The notes beneath the pieces are model-generated. The model searched no databases, was not told the origin of the DNA, and worked only from the letters and a program-made list of their open reading frames with translations. A program made the translations under genes and the position numbers. Source: Amanita rubescens (lineage: Eukaryota; Basidiomycota; Agaricomycetes; Agaricales; Amanitaceae). From it: a stretch of 39,767 nt of DNA. Where the stretch lies: assembly GCA_015039365.1 (NCBI GenBank), contig WION01000487.1, positions 1-39,767 of the forward strand, given 5' to 3'. Shown piece by piece: positions 10,125 to 22,294 of the stretch (position 1 is the first letter of the stretch; every line of letters starts with the position of its first letter).

Positions 10125-12204
10125 ATGCCTTCAGTCTTCACATACGAATTCGACACGTCCACCTACAAAGGAAAAACCCAGTTTAACACCGGTCTGTTCA
10201 TCAACGGTCAATTCGTTGATGGATCAGACAACACATATATCGAGTACGTTTACTCTCAGTTCCAAGTTGCAACCCATAAGTCTTAACTTCCCGCCGTAGC
10301 GTTGTAAACCCTAGCAAGTGTCCAGTAATTTTCCGGTGTTGATAAGGATTTAACAGTGCTCTATAGCTAATGGTCATGTCATCACCAAAGTATCTGAGGG
10401 AACATCTGCCGATGTTGATCTCGCCGTATCCGCTGCTGAAACAGCGATGGAAACGGTTTGGGGTCTCAACACGCCCGGTGCAAAACGTGGAGAATTGTTG
10501 TTCAAATTTGCAGAACTGATTGACCAAAACAAAGAAGAGTTGGCTGCTATCGAGGCGCTGGACAATGGTGAACAACCTTAAATCAGCAATTGAATTCGAG
10601 GGTATTGAGATGTCTGTAGGCAAAACGTACATGATTGCCCTTTACGTGGACATTAAAATGTGCATCGACACGCTTAAATACTTCGCTGGGTGGGCTGACA
10701 AGATTCACGGAAAGACTATGGAGGTGTGTCTGTTTTTTCTAGTATCCGCTTTCCAGGTCTAACGTTTGAAAAGACAAGCGGGGCGAAGTTTGCCTATACG
10801 CGACACGAGCCCGTTGGTGTCGTTGGAACGATCGTACCATGTCAGTAACGTCTCTCTGCTTTATTGCTGTCAATCACTTACTTCGACGCAGGGAATTTCC
10901 CGCGTAAGGCTGACATCTAACTAGTTGTCAATGATGCTGATTTTATCCCTCAGTTGTGACGTTTATAACCAAGATTGCGCCCGGTATGTATTACGTCTGG
11001 CCCTAACATTGTCCCATATTCCTGATCGGTGTATAGCTCTTGCATGTGGCAACGCTATCGTCATGAAACCCTCGGAAATCACCCCCCTTACTGCGATCCG
11101 CGTTTGCGAGCTTTTCCAAGCGGCAGGCTTCCCACCTGGCGTACTGAATGTCGTGACTGGTTATGGTTCTACAGTCGGCGAGGCCATTTCCCGTCATCCG
11201 CGTATTGACAAAGTGTCTTTCACCGGTTCCGTCCTCACCGGGAAAAAGATTATGCAAGCCGCAGGAGCAACCAACCTGAAGAAGGTAACCTTGGAGCTCG
11301 GTGGCAAGAACGCGAACATAGTGTTTAACGACGCCGACTTGGAGGAAGCAGTGAAATGGACATCATCTGCACTCTTGTGAGCTTCTTGTTTATCCATCCC
11401 TGGACGCGGAGCTTACCTTCTGTCTGGTAGTTTTAACCATGGTCAGGCATGCACTGCTGGATCGCGGATTTTCGTTCAATCAGGTATCTACGACGAATTC
11501 CTCGCCAAGCTTACAGAATGCGCCAAGGGCATCAAAATCGGCGATCCTTTCGTCATAGACACGGTACAAGGACCTCTGGTTTCAAAAATTCAATTCGATG
11601 TACGTTTATTTCAGTTGAATATCAAACCTTCCCTGATGGAATAATGGTAGCGCGTCATGGGCTATATCAAATCTGGTAAAGATGATGGTGCAACGGTGCA
11701 CTGCGGGGGAGACCAGGAAGGAACAGATGGCTTCTTTGTCAAGCCGACACTTTTCACCGGCGTCGACGCCAACATGAAGATCATGAGGGAGGAGGTATTC
11801 GGCCCGGTCGGTGCTGTGATCAAGTTCGAGAATGATGAAGGCATATTTGTTTTTCACAGCCTTTTCTTCCCATCCTTACTTTTCCATTAACAGACATTAT
11901 CAAAAAGGCAAACGACACGATATATGGTCTTGTCGCATATGTTTTCAGCCAGAATATCACCAGGGCTATTGAATCCGCGCACAAACTCAAGGCAGGGTCC
12001 ATATTCGTGAACTGTGGTGGAATCATCTCCCCGAATGTACCGTTTGGCGGGTATAAGCAATCCGGATTCGGAAGAGAGCTGGGACAATATGCACTTGATG
12101 AGTATGTTATAAGAAACCGGTATTGACGACGCATTGCTGACCCCGATAATTGTAGATTCACGAGTGTCAAGGCTGTGCACGTCAACCTTGGACACCGTCT
12201 CTAG
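10125..12204 (+). CDS. NAD(P)-dependent aldehyde dehydrogenase
   Basis: Twelve exons join in phase to exactly 500 residues, the usual length. They are 10125-10243, 10300-10313, 10367-10567, 10620-10723, 10774-10840, 10892-10903, 10954-10983, 11037-11376, 11431-11599, 11651-11840, 11894-12101 and 12156-12204. Catalytic residues fall where expected: Asn170 in PWNFP, Lys193 in VMKPSE, Glu269 in TLELGGK, and the nucleophile Cys303 in [15 protein letters not shown] and [15 protein letters not shown] follow. The enzyme oxidises aldehydes to acids in the cytosol or mitochondrion; no targeting peptide is obvious, so cytosolic is likelier. The structure is striking: exons of 14, 12 and 30 nt, and two introns with GC donors (10314, GCAAGTG; 11841, GCATAT). 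With standard GT donors only, the frame would not reach NPTNGHVITK or [13 protein letters not shown]. Confidence 0.92.
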
Positions 12205-12329
12205 CCTCTATGTGGCAGCGTAGAGAGCACAAATTCGTAAACCGGAAGTGTTGTACATTAATATCATTGTCAAATTTGTATTTTCACAAGAAGGAACCGT
12301 AAATCAAGTGGTTGTGTGGCATAACGCTA

Positions 12330-12740
12330 GAGTCACGGTTTCCCACACTCTGACTCTTTATTTGTTTCCCCATTTACCCCGCCCTTGGAGCGTCGCACAG
12401 TAGCGCACTACAGTACTCCGACTCTTTTAGGGCGAGTTTACGGCATTGCGATTCCAGAGTAGCCAGGCGGACAAATTTAGTAATCCCGAGTTTGTGACCA
12501 AATTTTCATTTTTAGATTTGAAAGTGACACAAAATTTGTGGCATTTACAGTAGTGACTCGCTTCCGGGTCTAAACACGACACGAGGTTCACGAGATTACC
12601 ACTTCCATCCGCCGATAATCTTTTTTTCTTCTTTCAAATTCCGCGTTATTTAGACGTTTTATAGCCATGGGACCCTCACATGGAAGTACACGACCCTGAA
12701 ACCCGCAAATCTCACCCTTCTTACCTGGTGAGAGAATTGC
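12330..12740 (+). pseudogene. relic R1: FunK1 promoter fused to a scrap of exon 2
   Basis: From about 12330 the sequence follows the 5' flank of FunK1 copy B (about 18995 onward): TTTCCCACACTCTGACTC, the ATTTTCATTTTTAGAT word, GTGGCATTTACA.TAG and CGGGTCTAAACACGACACGAG. It then runs through CCGATAATC and TTCCGCGTTATTTAGACG. Without any exon 1 it passes directly to ATAGCCATGGGACCC and an exon-2 scrap whose ATG at 12681 opens MEVHDPETRKSHPSYLV. About 15 codons later the homology stops. It is a non-functional remnant of subfamily A/B. Confidence 0.7.
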
Positions 12741-13605
12741 GCGACGATGGAAGACATTTTAGCGCTTCGAACGTGCCGTAAAGGTCTCCTAGCGCGCTAC
12801 CAGCGTCACCGACAACACCAAACACTATGGATGAGTATAACCCGAAGATGCAAGGCGCCGACCTATCCCCTCATTCAGCACTAGCGGAGGTGCAACCGCC
12901 GATACAAATGAAAGAAAATATATTCGCCATCGGTATCCCTGCGGTTTGGTGAGAAATCGCTCCGCCACATTCAGCGATGTACGCATGCACATATATACAC
13001 CCAGCGTATCAACCCCCCTCAATCCGTGTGGAAAATTTCAGAGAACAGTGCTAAATGTAGTGAGACTGTAGTCCAGATACGCCCATTTTTCGTATTGCGT
13101 GAAAATTTCTCCCAGCTTGATCTGTTTGCCACCCGCATCCCTATATGACTGTTACACAATCGAGCTTGGGAAGTCTACTAGTTGAGAGAGCAATAGAATT
13201 CTGTCAGACTTGGGCTACAGTAGCCTGAGATAATTCGCCTACCGCTAACGTTTTCCTCGCATACTCGCTTGAGCGCCTTCGCTCAAGACGCCGGCAAGGA
13301 GTGAAACACTGCTTCGTATGCGACCTCCACATGCGCCCTCGGGCGCTGTAACGATATCAGCATACCTGTCATCTGATACAAAGAAAATCGTACGAATATT
13401 GCCGCTTCATTCTCTTATCCTTTCTCAGACGTCTGTCCACCCCACGTGGCCTCGTCTTCGAACAAATGCATCGACCAATCCAGATCCTGGAAATTTTTTG
13501 AATATCCGTACTATTTCGGTACGCGTTATGCATTATGCGTGACATCACCCACGTATGTTGGAGAGCCACCCAATCAGATAACAGTACAGGCACATCAAGT
13601 TCAGG
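12741..13605. other. intergenic, no gene assigned
   Basis: No family motif is seen. The stretch just before 13606 may contain a first exon or the promoter of the ubiquitin/RING gene, since a good donor (CAG/GTGTGT) and acceptor (CTTCAG at about 13669) flank its presumed N-terminus. Opposite-strand open frames here look like noise. Confidence 0.4.
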
Positions 13606-16234
13606 ATGCAGGTGTGTATCGAGATACTCCTCTATGCTTCGGCTGATTATCATCGATTCATCCTTCAGCTAGTCGACGTCTCGTTCGCCATCCGATTCGG
13701 ACCTGGAGGCAACGTGCGACCCTTGGCGACGATCAAAGCGAGTCTACCCTCAGAGACTTTGATCAGTGCCATACCTGAGATTGTGCGCACGAAGGCGGGT
13801 TAGTACCAAAATCATGCACATCATTTTTAAGAGGTGACACCTCTAAACTCGCAGGAATTCAGCCTGATTTCGACTTAATTGTTGAACCTCAACCCCTTCT
13901 GCTTCGAGTTACCAATGGGCCATCCATTTACCATCCTACTCCGAATGGTCATCTAGAGATATCTTTGTATGTGCTGCTTTCTGACACCTAGTATGGTTCG
14001 AATTCGACTTCTTGTTGTGTTTAGGGATCAGCCTCTCATTAATTATTTCAAGAACTACCGCACTCAATATGGACTCCTACAACGTGCGGACCCAAACCAG
14101 TGCCGCTCCACCGTAAACGCCCATAAGGAGCACCGGAATGACAAAAAAAAGGCACAATTTGTCCAATGGGAAGAGGCAACGATTAACGCAGGCCCTGCCA
14201 AATTGCGATTCTTCCGCACTCTTCGCGTCCCAGACAATGCAGACAAATACTTATTGCCGCCGGTAGGCATTGTGTAGCCTTCGAACGAGTAGATCGTAAT
14301 GCTCATGCCTTGCACAGGGACTGGGAACGTTTCCCCTCGTTCCTGCTGACAGATTCCAAACGGTTTTACCACCTGAGATCAGAAAAAGAGGGGGCTACCT
14401 GATGGTACGAGAACCCTTCCCCATTTCTTTTCAATTATTGGGTAAACCACCAATCGTAGCCAATGTTTCAACGGGAGGCTCTCTGGATTAGTTTTGCTGG
14501 GTCTCGTGAGTGCGCGGCGAAGATATCGGTCGGTGGTGAGTAGCAACGGAGGTCGAGACCGCCCACTCTCAAAACATCATGACAAGGAATAAATTCCATC
14601 ACTGGCGAGACCCAACAGTCATCATCGAGGGATGGTGTTCAGGACTACGTTTCTCTACCAACGCAGCCGTGGTTGGACGGTATTTGCACGTCCCCTGGGG
14701 TTGTGCGCCAGGTTCGGCGCATCGCACCTCACTTGTCTTCAACTCCGACTGACTAGGTTTGCAGTTCGTAGCTATGCAGCTTGGCCACGGGTACACCATC
14801 GAAGAACAAATGACGGGCCGCGCAATACATGGTGGCATACAGATCGATATATATCCAAGCTTACGGAAAGCCATTGCCTGCGAGTCGGAATCTGGTGTGG
14901 AACTGGACATTACACGATCACCACGGGAGCTCGGTTTACTTCCCTCCGCGAACCTCAGGATGACCGTATCGTGGGTTCTGAATACTCTGGCCGCCTCCTA
15001 AACTGAGCATGCTTGGTAGCTGTCTTCCGCCGTGCGTAACAGCCAAGGACCTGATGTCCAGAGGCTCATTCGAGCCGAAGATTATAGTGACGTGCCAGCG
15101 GAAAGGTCGTGTTTCTTGCCATATGAGTTATATTACCGTGACCCATTCTTTTCTGCAGGCGATGTTGCTGTTAAGATGTTGACAGGGAAGACGCTGACTG
15201 ATTTACATTGGCAGTGGAGTGACACCATCGATGATCTGAAAGCAATAATTCAAGATAGAGAAGGTATTCCTCCAGACCAACAGCGGTTCGTGTACGCGGG
15301 TAAACAGCTCGAAGACGGCCGCACCCGGTCAGGTGGGCCGATAGCACATGGATCTAGCCATGGGTTGACGCATATTTCAGATTATAATATCCCCCCAGGG
15401 GCTGTTATCCACCTTATTCTGAGGCTTCGTGGAGGCGGTTACCTCGAGTTGGAAGACACTCGCATGGGTATCGCGGCTGGAGGGCAAATTCAACAGAAGA
15501 TCTACAAAGACAACAAACTTGCAAATATCTACGATGAGGACGCTTGTGAGCGTGTCTGGATTCATACAGTCTCCACGGATTTGTGGGAGGTGCGCCGCGG
15601 CATAGAATTCTAGACCAGGATGCAACATCTAACCTCTAGCAGAGTATCACCGGCGTTGTCGCACCAATCACGCCTATCGTACCCGGAAGTACGTTGTCGT
15701 AAAGTGCCTTTTTTCCGTTTGGCCTTATCTGATGTTATTTCTTCAGCCTACAAGGAATATGACTATCCCTGGTTCGATCTATACGATGAACATTTACCAG
15801 AATTGCAGCCCACGGGCCGCTTCCGCAATCTGCAGTCTGTTCGACAGCTAGACACCTCCTGCGCGTCTGCCTCACCATCGCGGTCATCTGATCTACCTGA
15901 TCCTACTAACCCCCCTCATTGTCCTATTCATTCCAATAGCCAAAATGGTTGTGTTTTCCGACCATGTGGCCATTATGGATGCGAAGGTTGTGTTGGACGG
16001 GTTATTATGGGTGGTAACGAGTGTCCTGTCTGTGGACAAGCGGTCGCCCGGATGGTCGGTTTCAAAAAGCCCATTCCGCGGGTGAACGTGGGAGCTGGAA
16101 GCGAAGGGGACTGGTGGTCCGTCGAGGAAAAGATTGAAGGCATCCCGGTTCATGCTAAGTCCGAAGCAGCTTCCGTCATTACCCTCATTCTTAACGAGGA
16201 TAATGTAAGCCGCCTGAGCGGCACAACTCTATGA
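13606..16234 (+). CDS. ubiquitin-domain/RING-type fusion protein
   Basis: Twelve exons (13606-13798, 13855-13966, 14025-14262, 14318-14404, 14460-14535, 14587-14711, 14765-14965, 15020-15086, 15159-15332, 15381-15589, 15640-15688, 15747-16234) give 672 residues. The N-terminal part ([14 protein letters not shown]) is followed by a domain of unknown function with [49 protein letters not shown] and [18 protein letters not shown] remember the latter also as a free-standing protein in other organisms. A ubiquitin moiety sits at about 368-443 (KIIQ-equivalent [21 protein letters not shown], ending LILRLRGG) and continues without a stop. A RING-like finger occupies 569-606: CPIH, C-x-H-x2-C-x2-C (CGHYGCEGC) and CPVC. 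The design suggests a ubiquitin-system ligase or adaptor. The start is provisional; an upstream exon could replace the first 20 or so residues. Confidence 0.82.
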
Positions 16235-16469
16235 GGTGTATATTGTTTTTGATCGCCTTCGAATGTATTTCTAGTGTCTTGAAGTCTTGCTTTGTGAAAC
16301 TGCACCTGCTAATCGCGCGTGAGATGATTCAGACACAGGATGACCCGGAAACAGCTCAGCGGACACACACCCCGCTCAACCACTGTGGTGAATGAGGTTA
16401 GAACTTGTTGCTTTGGTCCTGGCGGTTCGCACAGCCCGTTACATTTGTCTGTCATCTGTGGAGATGGGT
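16235..16469. other. short intergenic gap before FunK1 copy A
   Basis: Nothing recognisable; it leads into the degraded upstream block of copy A. Confidence 0.35.
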
Positions 16470-16550
16470 GCTTCCGGAACACGACGCGAGATGATTCACG
16501 AGATTACCACTGCCATCCACCGATAATCACTTTTTTTTCTTTTTTTCAAA

Positions 16551-18460
16551 TTCCGCGTTATTTAGACGTTTTTAGTATAGCCATGGCAGATTGGCTAGGA
16601 CCCTCGCATGGAAGTACACGACCCTGAAACCCCCAAATCTCACCCTTCTTACCTCGTCGGCGATGGTACGATGTTTTTCAAACCTGGCCTATCCGAGGCT
16701 CACTGGGAGATAGATATTTCGTCGAAAGATGGTGGGAGAGAGAAGGTCATGAACTTCGTCGCCCTTTCGATCAATCAGGCAGAAGTGATGCGCGGGCGTG
16801 CAACGTTAGTTTGGCGAGCTATACAGAAGCAAGCAATTGACACGGATGAGGTTTGATTTTGCAACTTCGGTCGCTGTTGCTTCCATTACTAATCAAAATG
16901 CAGATCCAGATCTTTGCTGTCAAACGTTATTGGCGTCCCTACGGTCCGAAGCAAACTGGGTCGCTGAGCTATTTACCAGAGGGTGATAGATATCGTCGGG
17001 TTCCGTCATGGGAAGAACGTATTTATTCATCCGAGGACATCAAGATCAACGACACTCTTGATTCCACCTTGGAATTTGTGCGCCGCAGCCTGCAGATACA
17101 GTGCCCGCAGCGACCTGAGTCCACAAGCAACAAACGAACCTTACGAGACGAAAATCATCGTGAGTATCAGGACGCTACCGAGAGCAAAGATAAAAGCGAG
17201 GACCTTCTTTACTCCTGTTCTGATGAAACAAAGCCGGCGACCAGTAGAGTCCATACGCACGTATACGGGCTGGTCGCTCAGACATTTCAAGGATCTAAAA
17301 GAATTGCTTGGAGTGATAAGCGATATTATCAAAGGGTATTTGGGTTATCACTCGGCTTATTACTGATGACGGTTCCAATCGCAACACAAGCAACTGTACT
17401 ACGGCTTCATACTTCATCGCGATATCAGTATCGAAAATATCCTAATCATCGATTCAGATGGTCAGACGAAAGGGCGGCTCATCGATCTTGATCACGCAAA
17501 GGTTGTCGGGTCGCCAAAGACGATGAAGATGTGTAATGCTAGCGAGAGGTTGAAAGTGGATCTCTTTCTTGTCAGATTCGGCCAATCGATACAAAGTCAT
17601 TAAGAAGTCGTGAGTACTTCCGGCGGACGACCCCTCGATGCGACTTATATACGGGATGTCATGGGTGGCGAGAGAACATTTTGGTCTAAAATTTGATCAT
17701 GGTATAAGTCTTGCGGACAAAGAGGTAAAATGCGCACTTGAAAAAATCTTCGCGGAGAACGAGTACGGCTAGATTTTGGATCCTCCTCTTTTTTCTGGCC
17801 GTCAGCCCCAGAAGGAAGAGCGAATAGTATGTTGCTTTTCTTGTAAGACATTCTGCGTGTTCTAAATACTGCAGGGAACACTTCCGTTTATCAGCATAGA
17901 AGGCTTGAAAATGTCGTTTTACACCAATAAGAGAAGTGACATCGAAGTCATCGTGATTGGTTTCACGATGCCGTTCACGATATGGAATCACTTTTTTGGG
18001 TCCTCATGTATCTTTGCTTAACTCGAAGGGCCCTGGCGCGGTATGTGGCGAGAAGAACTGTTGCAAGACGCTTTGAACAAGGATAAAGAGCCGGAGCAAC
18101 TTCTCAACCTTAACTTCGACAATAGAAATCGGTACATCATCTTCAATAACAAATCAAACTGTTCAACCCGTCAGAACCATTCATGGAAAGAGCCACCCGT
18201 ACTTTGAGAATTTGAAGTCTACGATGATTCACTGGTGGGCCATACTCATCATCGCATTGGACGAACGCAAGATCGAGTACTACACTATCCATGACCAAAT
18301 CCTCAGCATTCTCGATGACGCCATATCCAGTCTATCTCCCGAATCTGTGTTGAGTCACCTGAGCGTGACATATTCACGCCTCCACCCAACCTGTCCAATG
18401 AATTACCCACCGACCGGAATCTCCAGTCTGAAGAAGCAGAAAAGGGAGCATGGTAATTAG
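16551..18460 (+). pseudogene. FunK1 kinase copy A, 5'-truncated pseudogene
   Basis: The copy opens with the FunK1 upstream block (TTCCGCGTTATTTAGACG at 16551). It then jumps straight to ATAGCCATGGCAGATTGG, so exon 1 and most of exon 2 are absent. An ATG at 16608 opens MEVHDPETPKSHPSYLV and FKPGLSEAHWEIDISS. A normal intron (16854 to the CAG before ATCCAG near 16905) leads to exon 3 (VKRYWRPYGPKQTGSLSYLP), which stays open until about 17255. There an 11-nt deletion relative to copy B shifts the frame. HRDIS and LIDLDHAK are still recognisable in other frames near 17420-17500, followed by many more small deletions. About 90 bp of the last exon is missing near 18345. The tail ends KKQKREHGN at the TAG at 18458. 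It cannot make a full kinase. Confidence 0.8.
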
Positions 18461-18994
18461 TTCGGCAATTTTATCATCTTGAATCGTACGATTGTAGTAT
18501 ATACCAGTCCTTTACTTATGTAACGTCTTTGATGTGCAATTGGGTCCTCTTTTGACGGTGTAAAGGCGGGGCTTTAATATGGCCAAGATGATATTAATTT
18601 ATTAAACCGCAAATCATAACTTGGAAAAAAAAGAGAACGTGGCGGCGACCGTCTGGCTGAGGGACTTGGACAAGCCTTTCCATTACGTAAGATAAAACGT
18701 CTTTTGCCACCCAACGATCCATACTTATGTTACGATCCTACTACAGACCCCGATCGCATCTTCTGGAATTAGGGTCGTAAGCTAATTACGATATACAATC
18801 TAATCAACTTGTACTACTTCAAATCTTCGATACAAGTTGGGATGACTGACTGCAGATTTCTGGTTGACTAGCCAAGACCTGATGTCCTACCAAGCGCCTT
18901 ACTAGTCCCCTGCTAAACGCATATCTAGAGTGCATAAGTTCACAGGCTCAGCTTGAACATATCATAATAGAGTCCCAGTGGGGTTGCCGCCGTG
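18461..18994. other. 3' flank of copy A and spacer to copy B
   Basis: The first 140 bp or so match the 3' flank of copy B (ATTGTAGTATATACC, AAGGCGGGGCTT.AATATGGCC near 18565-18580 and 22435-22450). The duplicated unit therefore includes downstream sequence. The rest holds no gene. Confidence 0.5.
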
Positions 18995-19325
18995 AGAGAG
19001 TGGGTCATTGTTTCCCACACTCTGACTCATTATTTAGTTATGTTGTTTCCCCGTTTACCAAATAGTGTCGCGTCGCCACAGTACGCCACTCCGACTCTAA
19101 GGGTGAGTTTACAACATCGTGGTTCCAGATATCAACTAGACAGATTGATTTAGTGATTCCAACGGGTCTGGTGACCAAAATTTTCATTTTTAGATCTGAA
19201 AGTGACTCAGAACTTGTGGCATTTACATTAGCAACTCGTTTCGGGTCTAAACACAACACGAGCTTAGCACTGGCATCCATCGATAATCGCTTTTCAGATT
19301 CCGCATTATTTTGAACGTATATAAT
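18995..19325 (+). promoter_or_regulatory. 5' flank and promoter of FunK1 copy B
   Basis: This is the fullest version of the upstream block shared by R1, A and R0. It contains TTTCCCACACTCTGACTC, ATTTTCATTTTTAGATCTG, TTTCGGGTCTAAACAC, CATCGATAATC, TTCCGCATTATTTTGAACG at 19299 and a TATATAAT box at 19318-19325. The start codon of B follows at 19341. Confidence 0.6.
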
Positions 19326-19340
19326 CGTACCGCAGTTGGT

Positions 19341-22294
19341 ATGTCTTTTCTTTCTCCTGTGTATGAAGCATGCCGAAACCTCAGGAAACTCCGCGTTCCT
19401 ACGCCCCTTTACCAGCAGTACATGACGATACAGGAAGAGAAAGCAGACGAGATTATCAACAGAGTGCAGAAAGAACTTGAGTATTATTCGCTGTTGCGAT
19501 ACGGATGTTTTCTTGAAGGAAATCCTTCCCGTTGACGGAGAGACCATTCGTCACATATCCGAAAGTATCCAAACATATTCGTCTGGACGCTGGGCGGGCT
19601 TCCGTTGTCGGCGAAGACTGCAGAAAAACAGTATTACGACCCCTTCGTCTCGGCGGCTAACAGCATTTGCGCTGCGATTCCAAAACTATTGGATTGGAAG
19701 GCGAATGGGTCAATCGTGCTTCTAAACCGCCAACATCATCTATCGCGGAATCGGCGAAAACTCGGCCTGACTGTCTCTTCGTATCAAGGTCATCTGCAAT
19801 CGAGCACGCGGAGGAAAAGCTTGGCCAGCTCGGACAATCGCAAGAAGCTTGACCAATGAGCAAAAGCACAAGAACAAGAAAGAATTGGTACGAATTAAAC
19901 GTTGTTGGTACATACTTCATTCGCTTATCAGCGCTCTTAGAAAGAACAGCTGAGTGTTTGGTGGCGTCAAATCCACGTGCTTGTGGAAGTCAAGAATGGC
20001 CATACCCAGGAAGATTTCGTAGAAGCTATGTGGCAGACATGCGGGTATCTTCGTCAAGTTCTTCGGGAGCAACTGGATCGTCGCTTCGCAATCGCTCTGG
20101 TCTTATGTCATGACCATCTTACTGTCTTATTGAGCGATAGATCAGGTATCCTTTTCACGAAGGATCCGATCGACATACACCGCGAGCCCTCCAAGTTTAT
20201 CCATATCATTGCCGCTTTCTCCGTTTTAAAGCCATGGCAAATTGGTTGGGACCCTCACATGGAAGTATACGACCCCGAAAGCCACAAATCTCACCCCTCT
20301 TACCTCGTCGCCGATGATACGAGGTTTTTCAAACCCGACTATCCGAAACTCACTGGGAGATAGATATTCGTCGAAAGATGGTGGGAGAGAGAAGGTCATG
20401 AACTTCGTCGCCCTTTCGATCAATCAGGCAGAAGTGATGCGGGCGTGCAACGTTAGTTTGGCGAGCTATACAGAAGCAAGCAATTGACACGGATGAGGTT
20501 TGATTTTGTTATGGCATGTGCTTCTATTACTAATCAAAATGCAGATCCAGATTTTGCTGTCAAACGTTATTGGCGTCCCTACGGTCCGAAGCAAACTGGG
20601 TCGCTGAGCTATTTACCAGAGGGTGATAGATATCGTCGGTTCCGTCATGGGAAGAACGTATTTATTCATCCGAGGACATCAAGATCAACGACACTCTTGA
20701 TTCCACCTTGGAATTTGTGCGCCGGCCTGCAGATACAGTGCCCGCAGCGACCTGAGTCCACAAGCAACAAACGAACCTTACGAGACGAAAATCATCGTGA
20801 GTATCAGGACGCTACCGAGAGCAAAGATAAAAGCGAGGACCTTCTTTACTCCTGTTCTGATGAAACAAAGCCGGCGACCAGTAGAGTCCATACGCAAGTG
20901 ATACACACGTATACGGGCTGGTCGCTCAGACATTTCAAGGATCTAAAAGAATTGCTTGGAGTGATAAGCGATATTATCAAAGGTAAAGTAATTGGGTTAT
21001 CACTCGGCTTCATATTACTGATGACGGTTCCAATCGCAAAGAACACAAGCAACTGTACTACAAAGGCTTCATACTTCATCGCGATATCAGTATCGAAAAT
21101 ATCCTAATCATCGATTCAGATGGTCAGACGAAAGGGCGGCTCATCGATCTTGATCACGCAAAGGTTGTCGGGTCGCCAAAGACGATGAAGATGTGTAATG
21201 CTAGCCGCGAGGAGGTGAAAGCGTGGATCACCATCTTGTCAGATATCGGCCAATCGATGATACGGTCATTAAGAAAGTCATTGAGTACTTCCCGGCGGAC
21301 GACCCCCTCGATGCTGCAACTTATATACGGGACATCATGCGGTGGCGAGAGAAACATTTTGGTCTAAATTTGATCATGGTATAAGTCTTGCGGACTTAGG
21401 CTGGGACAAAGAGGTAAATGCGCACTTGAAAAAATCTTCGCGGAGAACTGAGCCACGGCTAGATTTTGGATCCTCCTCTTTTTTCTGGCCGTCAGCCCCA
21501 GAAGGAAGAGCGAATAGTATGTTGCTTTTCTTGTAAGACATTCTGCGTGTTCTAAATACTGCAGGGAACACTTCCGTTTATCAGCATAGAAGGCTTGAAA
21601 ATGTCGTTTACACCAATAAGAGAAGTGACAATCGAAGTCATCGTGATTGGTTTCACGATGCCGTTCACGATATAGAATCACTTTTTTGGGTCCTCATATA
21701 TATTTGCTTAACTCAAAGAGGTCCTGGCGCAGGTATGTGGCGAGAAGAACTGTTGCAAGACGCTTCGAACAAAGACGAAGAGCTGGAGAAACTTCTCAAC
21801 CTTAACTTCGATAATAAGGATCAGCACATCATCCTCAAAAACAAATTAAACCTGTTCAACCCGTCAGAATCGTTAATGAAAGACGCCATCGAGAAGTTCC
21901 ACCCGTACTTTGAAAATTTGAAATCTATGATGATTCAGTGGTGGTCTGTACTCATCATCGCATTGGACGAACGCAAGATCGAGTACTTCACTATTCATGA
22001 CCAAATCCTCACTATTCTCGATAACACCATATTCAATCTACCTCCCGAATCTGACGAGTACCTTCGTTCACGAAGAAAGAAATCGAGAGGAGAGAAACCG
22101 TACACAACGAGCGTTTGCGATTGTTTAGGTCTGGAGCAGGAGCAACAACGAAAGCTGTTGATCTTCAAGTTTTCGAGTCACCTGAGCGTGCCATCTTCAC
22201 GCAGGCTTCGTCCACCCGGTCCAGTAAATTCCCTCCCGAACCGGAATCTCCGACCCCGCGTCACAAAAAGCAGAGAAGGGAGCATGATAATTAG
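19341..22294 (+). pseudogene. FunK1 kinase copy B, near full-length pseudogene
   Basis: All six exon equivalents of intact copy C are present, but the frame is broken many times. Exon 1 (MSFLSPVYEACRNLRK..) shifts near 19480, 19602 and 19680, passing through VDGETIRHISESIQTYSS, KQYYDPFVSAANSICAA and TRPDCLFVSRSSAIEH. Exon 2 (SVWWRQIHVLVEVKNG, LREQLDRRFAIALVL) loses one nucleotide near 20338 before HWEIDI and more nearby. Exon 3 has further 1-2 nt losses. The catalytic loop is intact as sequence: LHRDISIENILI and GRLIDLDHAKVVGS near 21075-21170. Frames break again after SREEVKAW and within the last exon, which keeps WREELLQDASNKDEEL to YFTIHDQILTIL. A frameshifted tail ending KKQRREHDN follows. 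The promoter and TATA box survive, so it may still be transcribed. Confidence 0.82.

Noticed and set aside
18607..18655. Similarity between 18607-18655 and 23455-23520 (AACCGCAAA, then an A-run and GAGAACGTG)
   Set aside because: The match is short and built around an A-rich run; it is not convincing as a repeat by eye.
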